Positions 30,631 to 43,200 of a stretch of DNA of 64,000 bases are shown piece after piece. This stretch comes from Kalaharituber pfeilii (Eukaryota > Ascomycota > Pezizomycetes > Pezizales > Pezizaceae), in assembly GCA_015179045.1 (NCBI GenBank), contig WHUZ01000016.1:372001-436000 (forward strand), written 5' to 3'. The position numbers were made by a program, and so were the translations under genes. How positions within the stretch are numbered: position 1 is the first letter of the stretch; every line of letters starts with the position of its first letter. A model generated the notes under the pieces. That model was not told the DNA's origin. It did no database searches and was given only the letters and a program-made list of their open reading frames with translations.

Positions 30631-31187
30631 GCAATCATAACTCCTTCTTAAAGCCGAGGCCACATTCTTCCGGGTTCGGGGCGAGTTTTCCCATCCATAC
30701 GCATCCTGTCCTCGGGAGAACTCTTGTGCACAATAGCACGCTGCAAAAGCAGCTGAATTTACATCGAGTGAAACTTGCTACTTACTCTCGTCGTTGCTGC
30801 TTCGGGATTAGTGAGTACACAAACGAAGGAGAGGAAGAACTGTTCAGCTGCTGTGCCTGTATGTTCAAATATATTAGATACACCAGGCTTTATTTATTGT
30901 ACCTTGCTAGACAGGACCGTGTCTTAGCAGGGCTTAATATCAGTCTTAATAATTGGAGAAGCTGGGGTATGCCACACCAGATATTTGCTAGCTTTAACCG
31001 ACACTATACCGGGCAGGGAAAAATAGAGCTCAGTACTACCATTAGGAAATATCAGCTCTGGGCGAGTAAAGTCCAAGTTGAGAAGAAGCAAGTAATTCAG
31101 CTACCTATGGAGAGATTATCCTATCTTCAAACATGTCATGCACTTAGAAGTCAAATATGCTCCCACCCTAGCAGAGATTTTAACTGA
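30631..31187 (+). other. open frame of doubtful status
   Basis: A frame of 270 codons (30375-31187) is open through the antisense LINE-A tail, so its first third is certainly not original coding sequence. The rest (EEELFSCCACMFKYIRYTRL ..., RKYQLWASKVQVEKKQVIQL) could be old coding DNA, but no family is recognised. Confidence 0.2.
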
Positions 31188-31257
31188 ATTCCGACCACAT
31201 ACAGATGCGTAGTAAGTAGTACCGAATCTGTGCTGTGCAGCATCATTGAATGTACTG

Positions 31258-31495
31258 CTAGGACCTCAGCTGTGACGCAAGTAGCGATTCGTACAGGCAG
31301 CTGAAATCCAGTGCAATCCTGCTGGAACATCTATAGGCCAGGCATTCAGCTTGCGGCAATCACGATTCTAGACAGCTGAAAGTGCACTTCAGCTGAAGAA
31401 CTTCTAGATGAGGCCTAGAACTATGATGCAAGTAGCGATTTGTAGGCAGCTGAAAGCTAGTACGACCCAGCTTGAAAACCTCCAGAGCAGGTAAA
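31258..31495. repeat. imperfect ~150-bp tandem duplication
   Basis: gaYgcaagtagcgattYgta followed by ggcagctgaaa occurs at about 31274 and 31424, with matching flanks. It lies 200-430 bp upstream of the lectin ATG. Confidence 0.6.
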
Positions 31496-31695
31496 GAATC
31501 AATCACGCTGGATATGTAACTCTCTGGTTACGATAGGACAGTTCTACTGAACATCTGTGCTCTCCGTTCCATAAAACGCGGCGGGTGCACCTCTCTTATT
31601 GTGATACTTCCACATTCAACCAGACATTTCTCAGTCTCATCATAAGTCTACCTTTCTGAACAAACTTTCCCCTTGTAACGTTTATTTCCCTCAAA

Positions 31696-32626
31696 ATGTC
31701 CTCTGTCAAGCTCCACACCTGGCAGGAACGGAACCCCGATAACACCCCCATCCACAAGACCCAAACCATCCAATCGCAGCTTCCCCTCCCCAGCTTCGCC
31801 TTCGCCCTCACCGGCATCGACGCCACTCCCGCACCCATCGTCCAACTTTCGGCCTCCGCCGCATGGGTTCAAGAAAACTGCTCCCCAGCATTCGATGCTA
31901 TTCTTGATTCGGGCTCCGACCCCATGAAAACCGCAAGCTGTAACTTCCTCGAAATTTCCGCAAACCATCCGGTGCTTCGCACCGGAACTTACAACATTAC
32001 TGGCCCGCTCACCGGTACGAAGGAAATTCCAATCGAATTCCCGGAACCCTTCACGACAAAGGCGAAAGTAATCGTGTTCGTGAACAGTATTCAATTTCAA
32101 GGGGATCATGACTACAACATTTGGCTCGATGCGACTAATGTAACTGAGAACGGGTTCCACATAAAGGTGGAGCTATGGACTGATGAGGTCATATTGGGGT
32201 TGGACGTGACGTGGATTGCGTATCCGGAGGGAACCCCAGGTATCACCAGTGGTTACGTCAACACAAATCAATTCAGAACGATTAGGGACGACCCGACGCA
32301 GCATGATAATGCGTGGTATGAGTCACTAGTCGGACAGGTTGGTCACCACCCATCCATATCGTACCGTTTACAACATCCATGTAGCCCTCCCTATATTCAA
32401 CATGGATACTAATATATCTCTTAAACTATATTAGGATTTTCAAACAACTCCCACAATCTTCTTTGGTTTCAACAGCTTCAAATTTGGAACTGGCAGGAAC
32501 CTCAGGGTCCAGTCGATGATATGGAAGTCCGATCAATATGGGTTCTTGTGGGGTGCAAATACTTCAGGTGATACATTGATGTATCGGATTTACCTGGGAT
32601 ATGTGGCTTTTGATCCTAGTATTTGA
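31696..32626 (+). CDS. H-type lectin domain protein, two exons
   Basis: Exon 1 is 31696-32337 (214 codons) and exon 2 is 32435-32626. The intron (97 nt) has GTTGGT at the donor, a CTAATATA branch and TATTAG acceptor; the junction is phase 0, giving 277 residues. Residues about 115-185 hold a complete H-type lectin motif: EPFTTKAKVIVFVNSIQF, then IWLDATNVTENGFHIKVELW and LGLDVTWIAYPEG. Exon 2 encodes a second one: TPTIFFGFNSFKFGTGRNLR, DQYGFLWGANTSGDTLMYRI, YLGYVAFDPSI*. Residues 20-90 may be a third, weaker unit. There is no signal peptide. H-type lectins bind galactose/GalNAc-type glycans; fungal cytoplasmic lectins of this kind are often linked to defence or fruiting. The gene is intact and insertion-free. 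Confidence 0.85.
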
Positions 32627-34457
32627 GAAATCCTATGTGTGTGAATACGGGTATGGCAGAATCAACTTGAAGCAATTGGGTTAAGGACGTGTGCCATGGG
32701 GATGGTTAGAGCATTTATGTAGTGTTTGTTGAATATGTGAGGCTTGGGATAGTATTATAATGCTTAGGAATAATTTATTCTTAAGAAAGAAGGTGTGGAC
32801 AACTCTCTATGCGACGGATGCCTAGCTCCATTTTTTGTCGCTTCTCAGAATTTCCATAGTGGTTATGACTAGGTCAACGTGCCAAGACCGGGGTATCCAT
32901 TGCTGCTAACAGCTACATATACTCGTTATTGATCTTGCGATTCTGTGCGGAGGCAAGGCAGTGGTGATATGCGGCATAATGAACATTGCTGTTATTTTTA
33001 TTTCGTGATTAACTTTAGCCCACAAGTTACCAGGTACTGTCATCACAGATGTCCCCGCACTGAGTAATGTGTGGTTTGGTCGCTTGTCTTCCCTTCACCT
33101 ACAGCATCACCCTGAACCGATATGTTCCATCTCAATTGGGCTTTGCTCTATATCTCCTCAAGTAAAAATAAAATTGCTCTTGTTGATTTCACTTAGTCTG
33201 AAGTCCAACAGTCTTAAATGAAGAAATACATTGACTGTTTATACTTATTATGTGCATATGTTGTAGTAGGAGGACATTTTTCACATATGCAAAATCCTTG
33301 GTGCTGGCTACATATTTTTTTATGCAACGTTACCTAACCCCTTTCGGTGGTCTGGAACGTGTTTCCAGAAAGTCTGGGTCTGGGGGAGAGGGGGATCTGC
33401 CAGAATCTCACACTCTGGAAGGGGGTTGAAAATTTCTTCTGGTAGATCAAGCGCTGATAACATCTGGGTCTGGTAGTCTGGGCCGGCGAGAAGTCATCCA
33501 ATTGGCGGCTGTGAGAATTTGATAATTCCAGGTCCCAAGAGTACTTATTAGATTCCCCGCATCAATCTCACTCGTGCCGCTGCCCCCTGCATACAACAAT
33601 CATATTAACTACCGTCGGGGGTCATGCCAACTGGACTACTTAACATATTACTCAGCCAGACATGACTCAAAATAGTATCTGAGCTTCCCAGTGACGTTAG
33701 CTATCACTGACTCCCTGTTACACCACCCCCCTAATCACTCGTTATCATCACCCCGGCCTTAGCCAACATCACACTTGCAGGGATCCTTGTCGGCGTGCAA
33801 GTGAGCCGCCCTTCCGCTGTGCATAATGAGAATAATAATAAGAATCAGATAATTCAATCTCATTTATCAGCTTCCCGAGTTTACTTTGCATTTATCGGCC
33901 ACCTCGTGCTAATACTCCCCAAGGTCAATTGTGACAGTCTCAAACCAGAGACTACTATTTGATTTGTGCCATCCAGTCAGAACCATCTAATTTTAATGAT
34001 CGTGGAATGAGTAGCTACGTGAGTTAGATGAATGAAAGATCTACTAGCATCGAAGTCTGCGTAGGGTTTCCCACGCATTTAAAGTCATAATGTCCTACAG
34101 AATCCAGCTTGGAATCGGAGTTGAAGTAAAGTATTTTGTGCGAGTGTGGAGGGGGAATAGGAATGAGGGGTAGGACAGGAGGCCTAGTTTACGGAATCTA
34201 TCTACTTTTAAGCCTGAGGATTCTGGTTCAAATGCCTCATTGTGCCATACATGTAGGTGCCCCGCAAACTCAGATCATAGTCACTACATTCCTTTCATCC
34301 CTAGAACTTTTTTGTTTTTTTTCCCCCTTGTTTCTGCGTCGGTTGTAACTACTTTCTCCGCCGAATACTCCACATGGGTCCGGCATACTTTGTACGGTTT
34401 TTAAAATAAAAAGCAAAAACAACTGAAGGCAAGGAAAAGAAGGACCACAAAGACTGC
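32627..34457. other. no gene recognised
   Basis: 1.8 kb of AT-rich DNA between the lectin gene and the coiled-coil gene. No ORF, RNA gene or repeat was seen apart from a G-rich tract near 33380. Confidence 0.45.
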
Positions 34458-35259
34458 TCATGTTTCGCGATCTTTGTTCCAAAGGGTTTGAACTACCATA
34501 GCCGCTTTTTTAGCATCATGAGCTCTCCACCTCCGATCTCGCCTCGCTATCCACTCTTCGGAAGTAAAGAATAGATGGATGCATGTGACCCCAAAGAGAA
34601 ACCAAACCAACTGGAATGCTTTATCCAGCAGCCGATCGGTAAAGGTCACTTTAGCATTGCCCATAGAAGTGTCCAAATCCATCTTCATGTCCGTCCTATT
34701 GTCTGGTAGTTCACCAGTCTTTTTATTCAGCATCTCTGTCAAGCCGTCCATTCTGGATAGAAGGTCATCCAAGATTCTTCCCACTTTTTCCAGGCGAGCT
34801 TCAATTTGATCCAGGTGAGCTTCAACGCGATCTAGTCGGGCTACAACTTGATCTAATCTGGCTTCAACCTGATCCACCCTATTGTGCAGTTTTGTAGTTT
34901 CTGTGTCTACATACGACTTGAGATTGGCAATTTGGACTTGATATGGGGATTGAACGGCAGCTAAACGTCAGCATTTTCTCCTTTTTAGGGGCTCGTTGAC
35001 AATAGGACCAATACCAGTAATGCAGGTTTCAATCATTTGCTGTAGTTCCAGCGACTGCTCTCTCGAGAACTGGGCCAAGGGCGCTCCAGCAATGATTCCA
35101 TGCATATTGCAGTTGGCGCTGAGGGCAGTGAAAGGCAGTGGCGCTCTAAATTAGTACGAGACGAAAGGAGTTAAGGTGAAAATGAGGGGATACTGCCTAC
35201 TTGCCGAGCAACATCAACAGCACGGCCAGGCTTACGACGATAAGCCAAAGTTGCTTCAT
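34458..35259 (-). CDS. two-membrane-segment coiled-coil protein, three exons
   Basis: Exons 35259-35201, 35145-35015 and 34960-34458; introns 35200-35146 (GTAGGC...ACTAATTTAG) and 35014-34961 (GTATTG...CTGACGTTTAG). All junctions join in frame, for about 230 residues. An N-terminal hydrophobic segment (LWLIVVSLAVLLMLLG) is followed by a luminal-type stretch with NCNMHGIIAGAPLAQFS and SLELQQMIETCITGI. A long coiled coil of DQVEARL-type heptads then ends in a second hydrophobic helix (LVWFLFGVTCIHLFF) and a basic tail. An in-frame ATG at 35523 would add an 88-residue Pro/Ser/Ala-rich N-terminus; I chose the ATG just before the hydrophobic segment. It is likely an organelle or endomembrane protein; the family is not recognised. 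Confidence 0.7.
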
Positions 35260-35523
35260 TGTCAGGAACGTCCAAAGTGTCTGTGTGGGGCTTTTTCTTA
35301 GGAGGGGGGGATGAGGGGGAGCTGCTGCAGGCGCAGAGCCAGTGGAAGCGGCTCTGGACGAAACTGTGGGGGCGGGTGGTGAGGCGGAGGCCAGATTGGA
35401 TGAACAAGGAAGAGAGGCCCAGCACGCAGCGGTTTGGGGGGAACAGGACACAGGGCTGGGCGCTGGTGCGTCCTTCCGAGCCGGGAACTCCCCGTTTGGG
35501 TACCATCTGTCGTCGGAGCGCAT

Positions 35524-36507
35524 TCCTCTTCGAGGTTGGGTACGAGACTATAGTGCATCAACCAAACAAGGAACATACGAGATGTGCTGCGCGCTGCGTG
35601 GCCTCCGCGGCTTAAAGTTACGGTGGCCCCTCCACACCGTCATGCTGAGTCATCCTCCTCCCCTCTTAAGCCGCCGTAGAACACGCGCAGTCTGACGCCA
35701 AGTATCAGCAGCCCAAGCGAGCTAACCATCGACGATGTGTCGTTCTGCTGGGGATGCGTGAACCATATCAAAAATTACTGTAAATAAGGGCGGGATCTTA
35801 AACATCAAACCATGCATATATTGGTGGATTTTAGCCGTTCACTATTCCTCTCAATTCCTGAACTCACCGCCCTCCCTCTCCCCCACAACTTATAACACTC
35901 GCTACCATCCACAACATTACCTTGTGCTTTACTATTGATAGGGGAGTATAATTAGTAAGAGCCAAAGCGGCCTCGGATATAACAGTAAATTAAACCATCC
36001 CATTTATTTTCTTATAGTGACAGAAAAGATCATGAGAGAACTTTCGATAAGAGGAGGAGTTGGGCCGGCCTGGCGAATTAAGAGAGTGGCATAAGTTGCA
36101 GCCATACATGAGAATGGACAAGGAAATAAAGGAATGAAGAAAACCCCTAGTGCCCCCGCCTTGTTCAGAATTTGATGCCCGAACGTGACATGCAATACAT
36201 AATTCGACAAGACAAGACCTTGCAAGATAATGATAACAGATGGAAAAAAAAAAGCGTAGCATTGAGGAAACAACTATTGCGCTGTAACATGGAAGTTTAG
36301 AGGTCGTAGGAATCAGTATTTAGTACGTCACTTTAACAAAAAGCGTACTGAGAACTTATTTGCAGTCATGTAGGGGGCGAGTATAAGGTGCAACTGGCTT
36401 TTGGGATCTCTGGACGATGGCTCTCTCATATACAATACATCCAAATGTTGCCTCACGAGGAAAAAGGAAATTTGGGGTGGAGGGCTTGATCCAAAAATAC
36501 AGAATAT
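35524..36507. other. no gene recognised
   Basis: GC-rich up to about 35690 (5' flank of the coiled-coil gene), then AT-rich. Nothing else supported. Confidence 0.45.
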
Positions 36508-36811
36508 TGTGGAAAAAGAGTACAGAGGAATAGGCTCAGAGATGTGTATATTCGATTCTAATAATCAATCAAGGACGGGGCTTCCAGAGCCCATATATAT
36601 ACAAAAACTCTATAACACGAAGTTGTATACAAAACCAGTGAACAGAACAGCTAAGTATTTGGACTACCTAATATGGAATACTCAGTCCGGAGCGCTTGGG
36701 CCATCGCGGATGTTCGGAGTGCTTGAGCAATCGCGGATGTTCGGATGTTTTACACGCTCGGACTGTTTCGCTCGGACTGTTTCGCGTGTGTTCGGCACAT
36801 GGTTTCTAACA
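36508..36811 (-). repeat. 3' LTR of the older Copia element
   Basis: Minus strand TGTTAGAAACCATGTGCC ... CTCTTTTTCCACA. About 304 bp, clearly the same LTR family as 39757-40073 but diverged (gatgttcggagtgcttgag changes, one fewer GAAACAGTCCGAGC copy). Confidence 0.85.
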
Positions 36812-39463
36812 CTCCCACTCAACTGCGTGTTCCTGTTCTGATCCTGTAGCCTCCTTAAAACTCTCGATGCCTTATGCATACCTCCATAGCAAAACCCTAT
36901 GGGAAAAAAGCTTACGTGAGAAGAGTACTACCCCAAGTTACCTAAATTGCTTAACTCCCATTCCTTCCATGAAGTATTCATGTTTTGTGCGTGCTAATGC
37001 TTTTGTGCAAATATCCGCTAGGTTCTCATCGGTTTTGACATACTTGAGTGAGATTGCACCAGATTCAATAGTCTCACGAATGAAATGGTGACAGATTGCA
37101 ATGTACTTAGTCCTATCATGATGCTTAGGGTCTTTAGCTAGATCAATAGCTCCATTGTTGTCTATTTGAATAAGCTGCCCTTCAGGTTGTTGATTGTTGC
37201 ATCCAGTCTCCCACTTGCTCTTGATTTCATCGAACAGCCTTCGTAGCCATATGCCTTCCTTGCAGGCCTCTGTAGCTGCCATATATTCAGCTTCAGTTGT
37301 GGAAAGAGCTACTGTAGGCTGTTTTCTAGACTTCCAGGAGATCGCAGCACCAGCGAGGGTAAAAACATAGCCAGAGGTTGATTTGCGTGTGTCAATATCA
37401 CCGGCCCAGTCAGAGTCGCTATACCCTATAGGATGATGATAGCCTACAATCCATTCAGTAGCTGAGCTCAAACCTGACCTTGAGCCTTGAAATAGTAGGC
37501 CATATTGCCGGGTGTGTTGAAGATATCGAAGAACACACTTTGCAGCTGCTAAGTGTTGAGCTGAGGGGGCGGCACTAAACTGTCCAAGTGCAGATACTGT
37601 GTAAGCTAGATCTGGCCGAGTTCCAAGCATTGCATACATGAGCTTTCCAACAAGTGACTGGTACTGGCGTATTTCGGCTGGTGTAGGAGTAGCAGTACTA
37701 TCTGTTTGTAGTCTGACATTCGAGTCGAGAGGAGTGGAAAGGCTCTTGCATCGATCCATGCCGAAATATACAAGAATACTGCTGATGTATTTAGTTTGGT
37801 GGAGCCAGATTATGTGATTTGGGCGGTCTCGAGTAATCTCAAATCCAATGAATAACTTTACTGCTCCAAGATCCTTCATGTTGTATTTGCTAGCGAGCTG
37901 CTTCTTAATTTGATCTTTGAGTATAGGATTGAATGAAAAGATCAAGATATCATCAACCCAGAGCAGCAGTAAAATTCCAGACATAATGTAGAGATTTGAA
38001 TCCTCTGTTGAGCGCTGGAAGCCAATGGATATTAGATATGCATCGATGTCTACATACCATGCTCGAGGTGCCTGTTTGAGGCCGTAGAGGGCTTTCCGGA
38101 GCCTGCAGACTTGGTTGCTGTTGGAGCTGTTGCTGAAGCCTTCGGGTAGCTCCATATACACTTCCTCATCGAGTTCAGGGTGAAGAAATGCTGTAATGAC
38201 ATCCATTTGATCAATATCAAGGTCATGTTCTGCAGCAATCGCCATTAGCATTCGAACAGTAGCAAACTTAGCAACTGGGGCAAAGGTTTCTTCATAGTCA
38301 ACTCCTGCTCTCTGCTCATAGCCTTTAATCACAAGGCGAGCTTTATATCTTATGCTGCCATCAGCATTCTGCTTCACTTTGTACACCCATTTGCAGCCAA
38401 TCACACTCTTGCTCTCAGGTACCTGAGCTTGGTCAACAAGCTCCCAAGTTTGGTTTTCTAGCAGCGAGTTGAGTTCTTCACCCATAGCTTGCTCCCACTG
38501 AACATAGCCAGGGCTTTGCATGGCTTGCCGGTAGCTAGTCGGTTCACCAATTGCCTCCTTTACTGGTCCCTGGGCTTGAAAAGCTTTTGTCATGGTATGG
38601 CCAGATCTCCACAGAGCATCTGCCAGGGCATTGAGAGCTTCAAGCCTCCCTTCGTCAGGTGTGGCTTGTAGAGTACTAGATTCTAGTGCATGACAGCACC
38701 TAGATATCTCTTCACTTGCATCAGTATGCAGAGTGGACACATGGATTGTGTGGTGCTTAGCCGTCTGGTCGGCATTGGGGTCTTTACCAGTCATAGAACT
38801 GGTAGCTACAGCATGCGAGCGGCGTGGGCATTTCTCAATGATTTTTTCTCCAAGACGTAGGTGTGGTCTTAGAGGCATGTCAGGCTCTGTCCGTTGAGGT
38901 GTCGTGGCCGGCATCATAGGTAGTGTCACACCTGGCGTCATAGCCGGCGTCATAGCCGGCGTCATAGCCAGCGTCATAGGTTCATCAGCAATCTTGGTGA
39001 TTCTATCTTCTGGCCGGATGTCAGGTATATTAACATCCTGTGGCTCTTCTGTACTGCAGCTGGTAGGTGCATTCACCTGCTCAGCTGTGGTGATGCCCAT
39101 TGGTTTTCTCTCGTCAAATACCACGTCAGCTACAATGTATGCTCGACAGCCTTGTAGGTCCCAAACTCGCCACTGCTTGGTTGTAGTAGGTGAATAGCCG
39201 ATGAAGATGCACTGCTGTAACTTAGCCTGCATGGTACGGCGCTTCTGTTTTAGAATATGTGCATAGGCATGACAACCAAAAATGCACAGGTGGTGCAGGG
39301 CCGGTTTCTTGCCATACCAGGCCTCGTAGAGTGTTTTGTTCTCGAGAGCTCGTGTAGGTGACCTGTTCAAGATATACACAGCTGTTGCAGTAGCTTCTGC
39401 CCAGAATTCCTCATCAAGCTTAGCAGCACACCTCATAGACACTGCCATCTCCTTGATAGTCCT

Positions 39464-39495
39464 CATGCGATTAATGAAATAAAAAAAAAAAAAAA
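39464..39495 (+). mobile_element. 32-bp LINE-B micro-insertion
   Basis: catgcgattaatgaaat plus 15 A, bounded by the perfect 14-bp duplication tccttgatagtcct (39450-39463, 39496-39509). Only the last 17 nt of the B tail were copied, not even the hairpin. The uninterrupted sequence is visible in the younger Copia (near 42270). Confidence 0.93.
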
Positions 39496-39756
39496 TCCTT
39501 GATAGTCCTAATTTTTCTTTCGCTGACTCTGTTTTGATACTGAGTATAGGGTGCGCTGGGTTCATAGGAGATACTGCTACTTGACAGAATACCTCGGAAT
39601 CTGCGGTTGTCATATCCTCCCTTGCCATTGTCACACCTGAAACATTTGATAACTCTCCCACTTTCCTTCTCGACATGTGCTTTAAAGTCCTGAAACGCAC
39701 TGCAGACCTCTTCCACTGTTTTTGATTCAAGGATGTATACCCATGTCATGCGTGAA

Positions 39757-40073
39757 TGTTAGAAACCATGAGCCGAACACACGCGAAACAGTCCGAGCGA
39801 AACAGTCCGAGCGAAACAGTCCGAGTGTGTAAAACATCCGAACATCCGCGATGGCCTAAGCACTCCGAACATCCGCGATGGCCCAAACACTCCGGACTGA
39901 GTATTCCATATTAGGCAGTCCAAATACTTAGCTGTTCTGTTCACTGGTTTTGTATGCAACTTCGTGTTATAGAGTTTTTGTATATATATGGGCTCTGGAA
40001 GCCCCGTTCTTGATTGATCATTAGAATCGAATACACACATCTCTGAGCCTATTCCTCTGTACTCCTTTTCACA
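39757..40073 (+). repeat. 5' LTR of the younger Copia
   Basis: Contains three tandem gaaacagtccgagc units near its start, two copies of ccgaacatccgcgatggccY, and a TATA-like tatatatatggg near 39981. Confidence 0.95.
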
Positions 40074-40087
40074 GGTTATGAGCCCGG
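40074..40087 (+). promoter_or_regulatory. primer-binding site, initiator tRNA anticodon arm type
   Basis: ggttatgagcccgg begins at the first base after the LTR. Its complement CCGGGCTCATAACC matches the anticodon stem-loop of initiator tRNA-Met (GGGCTCATAACCC). Priming by a half-tRNA cut in the anticodon loop is known from Drosophila copia. Confidence 0.7.
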
Positions 40088-40277
40088 ACTGTGCAATATA
40101 GTCCACCGCATTTAAGTCGCACTTTTTCACACACTTGCACTCCTTGCTCGCACTCCTCACTTGTGCTCCTCGCTCACATTCCTCGCTTGCACTCCTCGCT
40201 CGTGCTCCTCGCTTCTCGAATCCCTCGAGCTCACCTGCTCTCCACGTCTACTACTGCAAACATCAAATCATCCTACA

Positions 40278-43200
40278 ATGTCTGGATCCACCTCCACCAC
40301 TGCTGATGTCTTTCGCCATAAACATGGACAAGCTCCCATGCTTACAACCTCAAACTACCAACAATGGAGCGTGGCCATGAAGTTCATTCTCAAGGCCTGC
40401 AATCTCTGGGAAATCGTCAATGGCACTGAGCATGCCCCAGAACAAACTACCTTAGCCTCCCGAGCATCACGAGCATCAAGCAGTGCCGGACCATCCACCT
40501 CAGGCCCCAATACAAACTCAGAAGCTCTAGCTAAGTTTACCAAACGCTCTAATCAAGCTGCTTCCATTATTTTCGGCTCTCTGACACTATCTGCTCAAGC
40601 TTATCTTGGAAATGCAGATGAGCCTACTGAGATGTGGAAGGCCCTCAAGCAAAGACTTGACACAGTTGCAAACCGCTCTGGTATTAACGCAATTCAGATG
40701 GCCTTTGGAAACGATAAAATGGGTGAACATGAGAAAGTATCTGCATGGATTAGCAGACTCATAGGTTACCAAAATGCGTTGACCCACACTGATGACCCTA
40801 TTACTGACAGAGGAATGGTCAATCACATCCTCCGCCATCTCTCACCCAAATTTTCAGGCATACGTCGTGTAATAGCAGAGAAACCAATTCCAGAACAGAC
40901 TATCAACTATGTCCTCAGTACCCTTGTTGACTATGAAACTCAGCTCGAACCAATAACCACTACTACCGCCGGAGCACTGGCAACGAATAGCCGTGGAGGA
41001 GGCCGTGGCCGTGGCCGTGGCTACAGATCAGGACGTGGCGGCCGTGGCGGATATAGAGTCAACAAGAGAGATACCCAGTCTAAGCGAATTGCAGGAGTAT
41101 GTTGGTACTGCACAAAAGAAGGACACAAAGCAGAGGATTGCAGATTACAGAAGAAGGCAATTGAGCTCAAGAACAAAAGAGAGAAACTGAGCCCCGCATC
41201 CAATACAGATGATTCCAACAAATCGAGTGCTAACCTGACAAGGATGTATATTGCCAAAGCCTCTGCAACTAGAGCTACCCTCACCAATTGTCAACGAAGA
41301 ACCTGGTACATTGACTCTGGAGCCAGTGACCACATGTGCTCCACTCTGTCAGACTTCACAAGCCACAAGACACTTGCAAAGCCACGTAAGGTACTACTGG
41401 GAGACAACTACACAATTTTCGCTACAGCAATAGGAACCATGACTATTCAGGGTAATGAACGGTGCATGACTCTTGAATCAGTGTTATATGTTCCAGATCT
41501 CAAATGCAACCTCTTCTCAGTAGCAAAAGCAGAGGATGCAGGTTACAGCACATTATTCAAGTCAGGCACCTGCAGGATTGCAGATGAACAGGACCGACCA
41601 GTCATCACTGTCAAACGTCGAGATGGAATGTACGTAATTAACCTCCGAAAAACCCACGCCGTGCCTGCCACCGCCGTGCCTGCCACCGCCGTGCCTGCCA
41701 CCACCGTGCCTGCCACCACCGTTCTGGCTAAAGGTACACTCGAGCTCTGGCATTACCGCCTAGGACACCTGAATACAGCTGCTGTTAAGACGCTCGCCAA
41801 TGGTCTTGCAACTGGCATAGAGCTGCGAAAGGCAGAGCTATCCAAAGATGGCAGTCCCTGTTTTCCATGCCTGCAAGGCAAACAGAAGGTCACAATCAAT
41901 CGAACACCCTCTGAGAGGGCAACTGAGCCCCTCCAACTCATTCACTCTGACTCTGCTGGTCCATTCCCAGTCACACCTGGAAACTCTAGGTACTTCCTCC
42001 TCTACATTGATGACTATTCACGCATGACATGGGTATACATCCTTGAATCCAAAACAGTTGAAGAGGTCTGCAGTGCTTTTCAAGACTTTAAAGCACATGT
42101 AGAGAAGGAAAGTGGGAGAGTTATCAAACGTTTCAGGTGTGACAATGGCAAGGGAGAATATGACAACCGCAGATTCCGAGGTATTCTGTCAAGCAGCGGT
42201 ATCTCCTATGAACCCAGCGCACCCTACACTCAGCATCAAAATGGAGTCAGTGAAAGAAAAATTAGGACTATCAAGGAGATGGCAGTGTCTATGAGGTGTG
42301 CTGCTAAGCTTGATGAGGAATTCTGGGCAGAAGCTACTGCAACAGCTGTGTATATCTTGAACAGGTCACCTACACGAGCTCTCGAGAACAAAACGCCCTA
42401 TGAGGCCTGGTATGGCAAGAAACCGGCCCTGCACCACCTGCGCATTTTTGGATGTCACGCCTATGCACATATCCCAAAACAGAAGCGTCGTACCATGCAA
42501 GCTAAGTCACAGCAGTGCATCTTCATCGGCTATTCACCTACTACAACCAAGCAGTGGCGAGTTTGGGACCCACAAGGCCGTCGGGCATACATTGTAGCTG
42601 ACGTGGTATTCGACGAGAGAAAACCAATGGGCATCACCACAGCTGAGCAGCTGAATGCACCTACCAGCTGCAGTACAGAAGAGCTACAAGATGTTAACAT
42701 GCCTGACATCTGGCCAGAAGACAGAATCACTGAGATTGCTGATGAACCTACGACGCCGGCTATGACGCCAGGTGCGACACTGCCTATGACTCGGGTACCG
42801 GCCACGATGCCTCAACGGACAGAGCCTGACATACCACGCCTACGTCTTGGAGAAGAAATCATTGAGAAACGCCCACGCCGCTCGCGTGCTGCAGCTACCA
42901 GTTCTATGACTGGTAAAGACCCCAATGCCGACCAGATGGCTAAGCACCACACAATCCACGTGTCCACTGTGCATACTGATGCAAGTGAAGAGATATCTAG
43001 GTGCTGTCACGCACTAGAATCTGGTACTCTACAAGCTACACCTGACGAAGGGAGGCTTGAAGCTCTCAATGCCCTGGCAGATGCTCTGTGGAGATCTGGC
43101 CATACCATGACAAAAGCTTTTCAAGCCCAGGGACCAGTAAAGGAGGCAATTGGTGAACCGACTAGCTACCGGCAAGCCATGCAAAGCCCTGACTGTGTTC

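Noticed and set aside
30375..31187. 270-codon plus-strand frame as one gene
   Set aside because: It reads through the antisense poly(A) and hairpin of a LINE-A copy (30527-30630), so the first part cannot be original protein sequence.
35171..35506. alternative frames over the coiled-coil gene start
   Set aside because: They overlap the first exon in other frames. Only the frame with the hydrophobic segment continues across both introns.
38904..39197. plus-strand frame with MAGIIGSVTPGVIAGV repeats
   Set aside because: Antisense of the repeat linker in the older Copia pol; no independent support.
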